This document shows positions 13,196 through 24,091 of a stretch of DNA of 64,000 nt, piece after piece. The translations under genes and the position numbers were made by a program. The stretch comes from Epiperipatus broadwayi (Eukaryota; Onychophora; Udeonychophora; Euonychophora; Peripatidae): contig JAQFVV010012405.1 of the NCBI GenBank assembly GCA_028023455.1, forward strand, positions 11,891,423 through 11,955,422, written 5' to 3'. Within the stretch, counting starts at the first letter, position 1. The number at the start of each line of letters is the position of its first letter. The notes under the pieces were generated by a model that saw nothing but the letters and a program-made list of their open reading frames with translations, made no database searches and was not told the DNA's origin.

Positions 13196-14626
13196 ATGTC
13201 TTAAAATCAGCTTGTTCAAGGTTAAAATTAGAATTCAGCAACATACCATTGTTTAACACATGTACATATATCAATTACAGCAGTTTTACTGGAAAAGTTC
13301 CATTTTAGGCTTAGGCTTGTATTTCCTCCTATTCTACTGTGATAATCATAATGTTGTTATATAAACTGTATTTCTTTAAGGACCATTATAGTATTGGGAT
13401 GGTTTCTTCTTTTCTTTCTGCTCCATGCATGTGTACTCAACAGATAAATGGATATTTTCTGCTCTTAAAATATTTTCAGCATTTTACTTTGTGCTTTTAC
13501 TTGAACTCAGCAACAGCTTAGGTGAAGCAATAGCAAGGTTGGATTCATCCTTGGTCTGGAGATCATCCATAAGATGCTGATTGTTAATTTCATTTTTTAA
13601 ATTTAACTCTTCCAGTGTGCATAGAGTTCTGTGCATAACCAAAAGGCTCCCTCAAATTTGTAGAATCCTTAAAAATATAGAAATAATGATGTGTTGGATT
13701 CAAGAAGCAATCACACTTGTTAATAGTTTTTAATTTTTTTTTTCCAGACTATATATATACTGGCTTTTTGATGACATCACAGGACATCTGGTTCTCCATA
13801 AAATCAACTTTATCAGTGCTGCTGTGATATAAATATCATTAATTTCTATATTTTTTAAAAAAAATTTATTTGTGTGGTCCAAAATGATTTGCGGACTCTC
13901 TGGTCTTTATTTTATTCATTGGATGGTCTTGTACTTAATTAAATAACATGTTATATATATATATATATAATGTGAAGCAATGGATCTGAAGTACGATCCA
14001 TGCTTCACAGCCTCCTATAAACTTAATTAGTATTGTAGGCCTGAATTAAGTTAATAGTCCAATATCAGCAGGGTTTTGCATTAAAGTTAAAATTAATTAT
14101 GTTTATTAAATTTGTATTTGCATTTAAATATTTCATTTTAAATAAATTCCATTTCAAGATTAAATTTCTGTTAATAAAAATTACTTGTAAAACCTATTAA
14201 TCAAACATATATATACGCCAAGCATATATATATATGAGTTAATGCAAAATTCTGCTGAAATAAAATGCTTATTTTATTAAAAGAAATAATATATTTTTCT
14301 ATTTAAAATCTTGTTAAAATATGGCATATGATTTTTATTTTGAGATAAGCCCACCAACATTTTCTAAAAGAATGTATTTTAATTAATTAATTATCCCATT
14401 CAATGCAAATTAAATATGGCCTTCTCTTTCTTTTTTAATTAATAAAATTCAAAGTTTAAAGAATGAAATTTAGAATAAAAAAGCAAAAGTTATTTTTAGA
14501 AAATGTTACCTTGAAACAAAAGAGCATGGGGGGGGGGGCTTATCAAGATCTAAGATCACATGCAAAACAATAGAAGTTAGCTTACAAAAAAGGTATAAAT
14601 AAAAGTGAGAACAAAAGACTTGGCAT

Positions 14627-14750
14627 TCAGATTTTCCTTTTGGAGATAGCCTTTCAGATTTTCTTTTTGGAGATAGCTATTCAGATTTTCCTTTTGGAGA
14701 TTACATTCAGATTTCCCTTTGGAGATTTCATTCAGATTTCTCTGGAGGCC
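14627..14750. repeat. Minisatellite with a ~28-32-bp period
   Basis: The unit TTCAGATTTTCCTTTTGGAG is repeated about five times with drift toward TTCAGATTTCTCTGGAG. Shorter echoes (TTTCAGATTTTTTCTG) continue to about 14800. Confidence 0.85.
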
Positions 14751-15298
14751 TTTTCTTGTGCTTGCTGAGATTTCTCTGTAGAGAATTCTTTCAGATTTTT
14801 TCTGTGCTTTGAACCTCCCAGATTTTGCTTCTCATTTCCATTTTGCTCAAGAAAGTTATTCATCTGTCGTCTTCAAAATCATGGAGAATTTTGAACATGC
14901 TACAAGCTAAAAATCATATGAATTTGATGGATTCTACCATGCGAGGTGGTTAGGCAAAGCTTTGCCTGCTGCCAATGTCCTAAATACCATCAGAATGCCA
15001 TAGTATCCACCAATATTAATCTGAACTCTGAGCTGAGTCTGTAGGACTTTTCATAAAAGCATGCTACGTATTTCTACTTTCCTTGTCCGGGCAAATATCT
15101 ATCGATGGACGGATCAAGCCACGCTTGTCAAGGAAACATGACCAAGGAACCAGGATCGTAATTGTATCTCTCCTCCATTGAACTATTTACTTTCTACCCT
15201 TTTTTGTTCATACCTTTCTTAATTGCTTCATTGAATTAATTTCTGAAATGTTGTATTTAATTATATTGTTATGTAACCATTTTTATTAGACTAGTCTT

Positions 15299-15300
<2 letters not shown>

Positions 15301-15364
<64 letters not shown>
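15301..15364. repeat. (AT)n microsatellite, ~64 bp
   Basis: Uninterrupted AT dinucleotides. The frame at 15447-15755 just downstream has no recognisable domain and is probably chance. Confidence 0.95.
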
Positions 15365-15367
<3 letters not shown>

Positions 15368-16204
15368 GTGATCATCTATCTATATATTTAACCCTTTTTC
15401 CTTCGCTATTCTTCATTACTAACATGTATAAATATTTTGTATTCCATTGCAGTTAAGTTTAAAAGTTAGTTTTTCATTTAAATCTCTTTCTAATTCCAAT
15501 TATGTTTGTAAAATAAATACGAGTAAGTTTCCTTTGTTTGCCAACTTGATCTCCACGATAATGCCTCTTTTGTCCACCATTAGCTTATTACGTATATCTG
15601 ATTTAGCTATATACGTCTTAAATAATTGCGAAAGATCTTTTTTTTATTGTACTTTATCGAGGAGATTCGAGTTGACAATTTTATTAAAATTGGGAAGAAA
15701 AGACTTAGACCGCAAAAATATTATATCGTTTAATCTGTTTTTATTGTCTAATTAGTTTTTCATTAATTCAGGGGAATATCAGAGGCCATTAGAACATTAC
15801 TAACATTTTAAAGTTATTAATTAAATATATTATTTAACTAAAAAGCTTGAGTTTCCTAATTTTATTATAATGCTTTATTTTACTTTTCCAATGATCCAGG
15901 CATGCAAAACACATTTTTCATAGTACTTTTATGCACATTTAACTATTTAGCTCCGTAGGTGTTCCCATCCATGTCTCTACCGCTGATGCTAAGATTGGCT
16001 GAATGAAAAATAATTTATGTATGGCTCAGATAATGTTGTTGGTTCATAGTTAGCCTCGAGAATAGGCAAATAGGGCAGAGGTCATAGTATTCTTGGTTTA
16101 ATATCTCATGTATGGGTGGCCTCAAGGTACTTTTGCCTAGTATTTGAACTGGGTTAAACCAACATACATCATCTGACTGTCACAATATATATATATATAT
16201 ATAT

Positions 16205-18591
16205 TGGTGGGTAAGATTAAAATGTGAATCATTTATTGGAAAATAAAATTACATAACCTTATGATTAACACTTTTATTGACAGTTCTGAAATATGGTGAC
16301 TGACACATAAATTCAGGTAGTGCTCTAGAGTTCATTATATATAACAAATTATTTTCACACCATTGTGGTTGTGAAAATCAATAAAACACATTTGGGAATT
16401 ATGCTTAGTTATTTGAAATAATATCTATTAACAACTCTTTTTATTAATATTTAAAAAATAACATATGTTTTATAATCATATTTAGTTACCAGATAAAATA
16501 TTTCTTAACAATTCTTTTAAATTCATATTTGAAAAGAGAATGCTTTGTTTTTCCCAAGATATGTATACTCTTATGCAGAAAGAATAGATTACAATGGTGG
16601 GATTTTAAGATAAACTGGAATAACATTATTAATTAAACTAATGAATAATATTTGGAATTTATATATATGAGCAGAGTGCAATTTCATTATTAAAGCATCA
16701 AAATGAGGTCATTTAGCAAAAAAATTAATAATGAATGGAGAAGTGGCAGTGCTGACATGAAGGCAGAGAATGCAAAGTGAGATCATGCTTCTGGATGAAG
16801 AAAACAAAAAAATCTAAGACTCTCTTTCCTAGAACAATGCTTAGAGAGATGAGATTACATCTGGCACATCACAGGAATACTGGAATCACCAATGTGTGAA
16901 GACCTTTTTATATGTAGGGTGGTTCTTGGAAGCTTAACTATCCACAGGACAGAATATGAAAAAAATCTATGTTTTTGAATGGATCGTAACCCCCAGACTA
17001 GAAGCACATAATATTTGAGAAGACAAGCTGTATGTCAGCAACGCAGCATAGAAACATGTCCCTAACAACATGACTTGGTGTTTGCTGCTTTAAAATACAT
17101 GATCCTCATTTCAATGTTATAATTTAGACAAGTAACCCTATGTTACATATTATATAGAGAGAGATAATACTTAATTTTTGCAAAAAGATTTTAAAACTAC
17201 CCACCTTTTCTGTCCCTGCTACCTAATATAATTAAACCCCACCAACCTGAGAATATTCAAGTATTTGAAATATTGAGAGTGTAAAAGAATAAAACTGAGA
17301 TTATAAGAAAAAAAAAAGATCACCCTCTCAGAATTAAATGAATAATGTTTTAACATATTGGAGAGTGTTCATTTGTCAAAGATTGAGTTACCTTGGATAG
17401 AATTTCTCTATTCTAAGTAAAGTTAAATAAATAACATTTCTCTTTTATACTAATAGAAAAAAAATATGAAAATAGGTCAGCTTGGAAAACAATCTTGTGA
17501 GCTTATTAATTAAAAATACATTCAGACCTTACTAAAAGGGAGGGGTAATAACCTCAATCCATGGAGATCTAATTAAAGGCTTAAGCTCACAAGGTTGTTT
17601 AGATTGGCATATTAATGATAATAAAATAAATCATAACTTAATGTAAAGAAAGAACCGCACCAAATTTAAGAGAAATGATAACATATGATAGACTTAAATA
17701 CAAAAAAAAAATCACTGTGAGAGCAATATTATATTTACATTTAAAAGAATAGACTTAAATAATTTATGAAAGAATTCTAAATAGCATAGGTCGAGATTAG
17801 TTGAGTAAATTAGATTTAGTTTCACATGGTGGTTTTTAAATTAGTTATCTTGCACATGCTCAAGAGTACATTTTCAAAGTTTGGCTCATGCATAGCAATC
17901 CATGTGAGTTCTATGGTGATAGAAAGCTTTCATTAAGCATTCCAACATTCTTATTTGAAGCTTTTCTACATTTCAGAGCAGCAGAAAAGTGATTATTAGC
18001 AGTGGGAGAATGACCAGCAAGGGTCAGGGAGAGTGATTTGTTTTCTACTTGTTTAGCATGTTGAAAATCAAAGCAGCATGAAATATATTGACAATGTGAT
18101 ATTCTCAAACATAGTTCTCCTCTTGGTGGTCAAAATTAGTCCACTTTATACTTTTCTCAGGTATTTGAGGAATGCTTTTATTTTCTCATTTCTAACTTAA
18201 ATCTTGACTTCGACTAACAGAAATTTTTACATGTGCTTTATCTATTGTTCTGAGAAATGCAATCAGATAATATTCCAAAAATAAATTTCCAGATTGGAAA
18301 TATCTGGAAATAGATTTGACAAAAATGTTTATAACCAAAGTGCAAACCCTTAATTTGATTTCCCTTTTTTATTTTTAGTAAGCTTTAATTAAAAAATTAT
18401 TTCCCAAAATTGAAACAATGTTAACTTTCCACCTCTTTAATTATTTTTGGACAATTAATGATTGCATTCTCCATCTTGGATTTTTTTTTAAAAATTCAAT
18501 TCAATAAAAAAAAATATTTTAAAAGAACAAAGTTGTACATACTTTGTATAATAAATTATTTAGAAAACTAATATCTGATTAGTATTTGCTC

Positions 18592-18594
<3 letters not shown>
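16205..18594 (+). repeat. Copy 2 of the ~2.35-kb interspersed repeat
   Basis: Same orientation and block order as 2137-4465: TTGGTGGGT at the start directly after an AT microsatellite, the CCACAGGACAG region, the CTCCATCTTGGATTTTTT block and a GCTCCCA end. Its right end is separated from the large LTR element by an AT microsatellite only. No coding sequence is visible. Confidence 0.7.
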
Positions 18595-18634
<40 letters not shown>

Positions 18635-19058
18635 AAACAGATATTACTGTCCTATCTGTTTCACCTTTAGGTCTCCATAGAGACAACTATGCCGGTTTTG
18701 AACACTCTTTAGTACAAATGTGTATGTATCCACACAGTGGTATATGCTTTTACATGGCTGTATATATGTGTTTACACAGTTGTGTATATATCCACACAGC
18801 GATATATTCATTTACACAGTTATATATATAATCACAGTTTTATACGCGTTCAAACAATTATATGTTTATTGTCACACATACAAGCACCTGTAAATGATAA
18901 TGATATTAAATTTTGTATAGATATATCGCAGCATTTATATAAATAATATATTGTATAAGGGTTATTTTGTTTAGAAAATGTGGCTAAATATTCTTTAACA
19001 AGTTTGGTTTAGGTAAATTATAAATCACATGCGAAATTCACAGATTGGTAATAAGACT

Positions 19059-19557
19059 ATTTAGAATAATTCGCAGGTGAGATCAGATGGTCCCTAGGTT
19101 ATTGACATTGTTTTAGAGCTCATTCATTACGATTGTAATGAATTTCTTTTCCCAGATCAAACCAGTAAAAATTTGGCAACAAGATAAAAAAAAAGAGATT
19201 AGAATCAAAAGAGACAGACTGCTGTAAAACTTAGAGGAAGTTTGAATTGTGTTTTAAAATAGATAGTCACTGGCTTTTGATCTGGGGAATATAGATATCA
19301 CAGATTTTTATTTAGAATAATTCGCAGGTGGGATCAGATGGTCCCTAGGTTATTGACATTGTTCTAGAGCTCATTCATTACGATTGTAATGAATTTCTTT
19401 TCCCAGATCAAACCAGTAAAAGTTTGGGCAACAAGATAAAAAAAAGATAAGAATCAAAAGAGACCGAAGGCTGTAAAACTTAGAAGAAGTTTGAATTGTG
19501 TTTTAAAATAGATAGTCGCTGGCTTTTGATCTAGGGAATATAAATATTGCAGATTTT
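19059..19557 (+). repeat. 250-bp tandem duplication inside the LTR
   Basis: TATTTAGAATAATTCGCAGG begins at 19059 and again at 19309; each unit holds GGTCCCTAGGTTATTGACAT and a perfect small hairpin ATTCATTAC-GATT-GTAATGAAT. The same duplication is present in the 3' LTR (26512-27008), so it predates insertion. A promoter or enhancer role is only a guess from its place in the LTR. Confidence 0.9.
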
Positions 19558-20205
19558 TTTGAAAAGCTCTCTTTAGCTTGCTTTTTTTTCCTGTAAATTG
19601 TTGTGGAGACCAGAATCCAAAATGATCGAGTAAAATAATATATTTACTGGCTCTTGAGCCAGATGGCTGCTCTCAGTTCCTCTAAACATTCCTTTGAATA
19701 GACTTTCCAGCAACCTGCATGGAGAATATGAAGAAATTTAACCTATCTGAAAGGCCACTGAAGATTATGATGCTGTCAGACGCCCTATTCCAACCACTAT
19801 CATTGATATACGCTTCAAGTCCAATCAAGGAGGCAGAGAGATGGTAATAATTTTAGAAAAAGCTGGGGTATGAACTTTAATCTATAAATTCTTTCAACAC
19901 TTTAAAAAGAACGTTCTATCTAAATTATAAAAACTCTTTAATTTTTACCCTCTTATAAAAAGAAACTATCAATCTGTGTAACTTTATATATAATGTAAAA
20001 AAAAAAAAAGATCACTTACTTTAATTTTATAAACTGCTGAAATCTTTTATGAATTAAAAGATTTCATATTTTTTTTTATACTCATTAAATATCCGAAATT
20101 TTTTCTCTTCAATTCCTACAAACTAACAGTCTTGCCTAATTTCAATAATTTTAATATTTTGTTTAAATGCATTTTGTTATGTTTAATATGTGATAATATG
20201 CTCAG

Positions 20206-20314
20206 ATTTCGAAACAATGAAACTAAGTAAGTAATTTATAGGTGAAGATAATTGTGATCTTCACTTAGACATTTTAAAAGCATTGTTTATTTTATTAAAT
20301 CATTGTTTCGAAAT
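20206..20314. repeat. Nested hairpin inside the LTR
   Basis: ATTTCGAAACAATGA at 20206-20220 is the perfect reverse complement of 20300-20314. An inner hairpin, GTGAAGAT / ATCTTCAC, sits within the intervening sequence. The same structure is at 27657-27765 in the 3' LTR. Confidence 0.85.
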
Positions 20315-20739
20315 TATAATATTGGTAATAAGCGAATGCGCTAACCACTCGTTGTTATCATAGTTATATATATATATATATATTGTAAAATCGTATTTTT
20401 TAAGGTTTGCTTAACCGATCTTATATTATAACCTTTGATATCTATTAGTTGGAAGGGGATATATATATATTGTCAAGAGATGATAAAGTATATTTGCTAA
20501 TGTTTGTATTAAGTCCCATCGAATATACTTTCCCTCCTTAATTAAGAATATTTATATGCAGATTCAGGATCTTAACTAGATTATTTTTATATTGTTTAAG
20601 CCCATTTTATTAGCAGACTTATAATGCTAATATTCAGAACTGTTTTGAATTAGCTTGACAGATAAAAGCTATCTGTTTTAGGTGCAATTAATTATATGCA
20701 TACTTATTGCTTTATATATATATATATATTGCATGCACT

Positions 20740-21010
20740 GCGGGTGTGTTTTTTTATACAGTACACTTATATGTGTTATGTTTTGCTGCCTCGGACAAGG
20801 GTTCACGGTAACAAACCGCCCCTTTATTTAGTTCGGGTTATGGCTATCTTCATTAGAACTGGGGGCATGCGGACCCAGATTTTTCCTAAAGCCAATCCGA
20901 CTTCCTGAACTTTATGTTCGTATATCAATAGCAGCAAACCGTCGGTCTCAGAGCAAACCGAGCATTTGATGCTGAAGCTCTTGAAGAATCACTCACTCGC
21001 ACTGCAAGTT
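20740..21010 (+). promoter_or_regulatory. CpG-rich LTR block, candidate promoter region
   Basis: About a dozen CpG dinucleotides cluster here (for example GCCTCGGACAAGG, AAACCGTCGGTCTC, GAGCAAACCGAGC) in an otherwise CpG-poor, AT-rich LTR. The block is conserved in the 3' LTR (about 28185-28460). LTRs carry their own promoter, so this is a reasonable place for it, but I see no clear TATA or initiator that fixes a start. Confidence 0.35.
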
Positions 21011-21947
21011 TATTTCTTTAAGATTTTATATAGCGCCATAGCACATATATGTGGACCTAATGGTAACCAGTTCTTTTTCCCATATTAATTAATTATTCAG
21101 CTTTAGACTGGAGTTTGAATCTGGGTTATCAGGTTGAATCTGCATGATTCTGAGTTTATTTAGTTGCTCATTTAATTAGTATATATAACAGTCTTTAAAA
21201 CTGGCTGTACTCATCATCATCTCTACTAAGGTATCAACTTCTAACTTAAGCAAGTCAAGTTCATAAGATGAGCATATTAAATAATTAGGCATGACCTCTA
21301 TAACTCACACACACATGTATTGTAATATGTTTAAAAGGGAACAGATGTACTTGATAACAGTCCCAACTATTGTAACATGATTGCCTGTGTTGAATACCTT
21401 GTGAAGATTATACAATCCCTGCCATTATGATATTTTGTGTTAGATCATTTGTTATTGTTTTAATAAATCCTTTTAAATATAAACTGTTGTATATCTTTCT
21501 TGCTCAGACTCTAGGTCAAACCAAACCACAGTATCTTATCCAATCCATAGTATTTTATCCAATCCACAGTATATTATTAAATGTCACAGTTTATACTCCA
21601 ATTTCTTAATGAGTTTATATGCTATATGTGTATGTCTGGTAGTTAAGATTAGTGGAGTGTTAAGTTTTATATATATCACTTATTTAGTTAGGTTAGTAAT
21701 GACCTTAAGTCTCGTGTTTCTACCTGTTCTATGTCAGCTCGCGATTAAGTAAGGACTGAATGTAGCCTCAGGAATGGCACTCATAAGGTGTTAAATTTGA
21801 AGTACGGGCAGATGAGTTGGAGTTGGTCAGATTAGAGGTCTCAACCACCTCACTCCAGTCAGCTTTGGTATATTTTGCTTGGGCTCTGAATTTTGTTGCA
21901 TGAGTGTACAAATCTGACTGTTACATAGGTTTTTTTTTCCTCGATTA

Positions 21948-21967
21948 TGGACGCCCTTCCGTGGGGC
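21948..21967 (+). promoter_or_regulatory. Candidate primer binding site, tRNA-Lys-like
   Basis: TGGACGCCCTTCCGTGGGGC lies 22 nt after the end of the 5' LTR. It closely resembles the tRNA-Lys(1,2) primer site used by many retroelements (TGG, CGCCC, GTGGGGC in the same order), with one extra A and an altered centre. The distance from the LTR is longer than usual; a T run fills the gap. Confidence 0.5.
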
Positions 21968-21985
21968 CTAGTTAATTTTCGCGAC

Positions 21986-22430
21986 CCTGAAATATAGATA
22001 TATGAGTACAAATTTTTTTTTCCTGATTATGTAATTTTTTTTTACTGATTATGGATGCTTAAGTCAGTGGGCTTCTTCAATTGATGTTCATGTCCCTGAA
22101 CTGAGTATAGACCCCGAACATGGTCTTGAACCAGGTATAGGCCCTGAATTGAATATATGTTTTTTTTTTTTTGAATATGCATTTATATTATATTTTCTCT
22201 CCAAATATGAATGCCATGCATGGACAAACTTAGTTACACACCCTAAACAGAGTGTGTGGGTATTGATGATATATATATATAAAATAATTTTTTTTTCTGT
22301 GAAATTTTTTTTCTTACAACATTGGCGTATGTATATTTTTTCTCTTGAGTATAAACAACCAGTTAGTTAATTCACATGCCCTGAAATGATACAGGTCCTG
22401 AACTGAATACAGGCTCTGAATTGATATATG
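21986..22430 (+). repeat. Degenerate tandem repeats, CCTGAA(C/T)TGAATA type
   Basis: Short units built on CCTGAACTGAATACAGG recur in two clusters (about 22090-22160 and 22377-22430), with T-runs and GATTATGGA-type blocks between. They form the leader between primer site and coding region. No frame is open here for long. Confidence 0.6.
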
Positions 22431-23326
22431 TTGAAAAAAATATGTAAATTTTTTTTTAAATTATGGTATTGCAATGGGAGGAGTATTCTTGACTATATAC
22501 ACATGAGCCATATATATATATATATATATAAATTTTATAATTTTTTTTTGTCTATTTACTGAGACTCTGTTTACTTTAAGTAAAGAATTTTAAAAGTGTC
22601 TCTGGCTCAGATATAGCATGAATGTAAGCAGGATGTGTCAACCAGATATTAGGTGTGTCACGTACATGTTAGAAATTGGAATCTTAGGTTATATATGTGG
22701 TGTTTTTCTTGCTCACTGGTGACTGGCGCCCAAGGGTGATTTGAATAGGTTGATAGTCATCCTCATATAAATTTTGTCATCAGGGGTAGAGAAAAGGGTT
22801 TGCATAAAGGGGCTCTATCGCTTTAAACTTATTATAAAAATTTGGATTGGTTTGGAGAACGAGCAAGGAAACAAAAAAGAGGCAAGGTCAAAGTAGATTA
22901 AATAAATGGAGATATATACATGTACTTCAGATCAAACCTGGCATAGAAAGCAAAATTTTTCATAATAAATTTTTTTTAAAGTCTTTTCTTAGGAATGATC
23001 GGCTTCAGTGAAGGAAGAAAGGAGGTGCAATTGGTAATATAAGTTTTTTTTTAATTTTTTTTTTACATAAATGCTTTTACTATTTTCTAAATTTTTTTTT
23101 TATAAAATACTTGAGTATGTTAGATGTAAACAGGACTTAAACTTGATAGTGGCAGTGGTTATTGAGATCAGTAGTAAGGATAGGTTAATAAAGGAATGCA
23201 GTGGTCTGAAAGTTAGGAATTAGAGAGAGAGAGAGCCAATTTGGAGGGAGAGTTGGTAAATAATCATTTACAGCAAATATTAATAATTAGTATAATTCTT
23301 AGTCATAACCAAAGCTGAAAGTTATT

Positions 23327-24091
23327 ATGGACAGCCATCCAAAGAAAGTCATGGGGGAAAGCCAAATTATCATGTCACCAACCTTCTGGCTACAGATGAA
23401 AGTGATGATGGAGACAGTCCAACAGGAATGGGGTTTTAAAATTGGGGAAGGTTTGCAAACCCTAGGCAGAAAAATAGAGGAAAATGATCAAAATATAGAG
23501 AAGTTACAGAAGGAGTTGGGGAGATTGGGAGTAAACTGCCAGCAGGAAGTGTTCAAACTGGAGGAGCCTTCTCAGAAGAAAATGATAAACCTGGAGAAGT
23601 ACCCAGTGGATATTGCAGAGAGTAAGAAGGGTAGCCAAGAGGATATAGATGTAGAGGGAGGAGAAGCAGGAGAAATTCCTGGAGGAAATTTAGGGGATAG
23701 TGATGATCAGGTTGGTGAACCAAGAGAAGAAAATCTGTGCCATAAAGGGGGAAAATTTGAATGTCTTGATGTTGCAAAAGACTCAGATATGGATTGCCAT
23801 TATCATTATAAACAAGTAAAGTTGGCAGATCCAGAAGATCGTCTCCAAGAAAACAAGCATGCTGAAACTGCAGATTCTTGTATGCCAGGCAATGAGAATG
23901 CTAAAAAGGATATAATTGATATATCTGAGGTAGAACCAGTAAAAGGAGTAAATACAGAGGAAGTAGAAAAGTCAGAATCCCCTTTTGAAATACGATTAAA
24001 AGAGCAATGGATCGATTCAGAGGCTGTAGAAGAAATGTTACAAGTTAGTATGCAAAAAGAGATGTTAAAAATGAATAAAAAAATAGTTTAG
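23327..24091 (+). CDS. Acidic coiled-coil protein, first frame of the LTR element's coding region
   Basis: 254 residues from an ATG. The N-terminal part (about residues 20-75) has a hydrophobic start (SPTFWLQMKVMMETVQQEW) followed by a Glu/Lys-rich stretch with heptad-like spacing, suggesting a coiled coil. The rest is highly acidic, with Gly/Glu-rich runs near residues 105-140. No zinc knuckle, protease or polymerase motif is present. Position after the primer site suggests the gag slot, but no known Gag fold can be recognised. It ends at TAG 24089-24091, 12 nt after the next frame opens, within or beside a seven-A run (24077-24083). The matching composition suggests one protein split by a frameshift. 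Confidence 0.65.
   Translation: MDSHPKKVMGESQIIMSPTFWLQMKVMMETVQQEWGFKIGEGLQTLGRKIEENDQNIEKLQKELGRLGVNCQQEVFKLEEPSQKKMINLEKYPVDIAESKKGSQEDIDVEGGEAGEIPGGNLGDSDDQVGEPREENLCHKGGKFECLDVAKDSDMDCHYHYKQVKLADPEDRLQENKHAETADSCMPGNENAKKDIIDISEVEPVKGVNTEEVEKSESPFEIRLKEQWIDSEAVEEMLQVSMQKEMLKMNKKIV

Larger units (their letters stand above)
18633..21925 (+). repeat. 5' LTR of the 10.7-kb element
   Basis: Starts TGAAACAG at 18633 and ends CTGTTACA at 21925. It contains a TTACACAG/TATATAT-type minisatellite (about 18726-18850), a 250-bp tandem duplication, a nested hairpin, a CpG-rich block and several AATAAA signals (for example near 21462). It matches 26084-29379 base for base apart from scattered substitutions and small indels. 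Confidence 0.9.

Noticed and set aside
15447-15755. 102-codon open frame on the plus strand.
   Set aside because: Composition follows the AT-rich background and no domain or homologous copy is visible.
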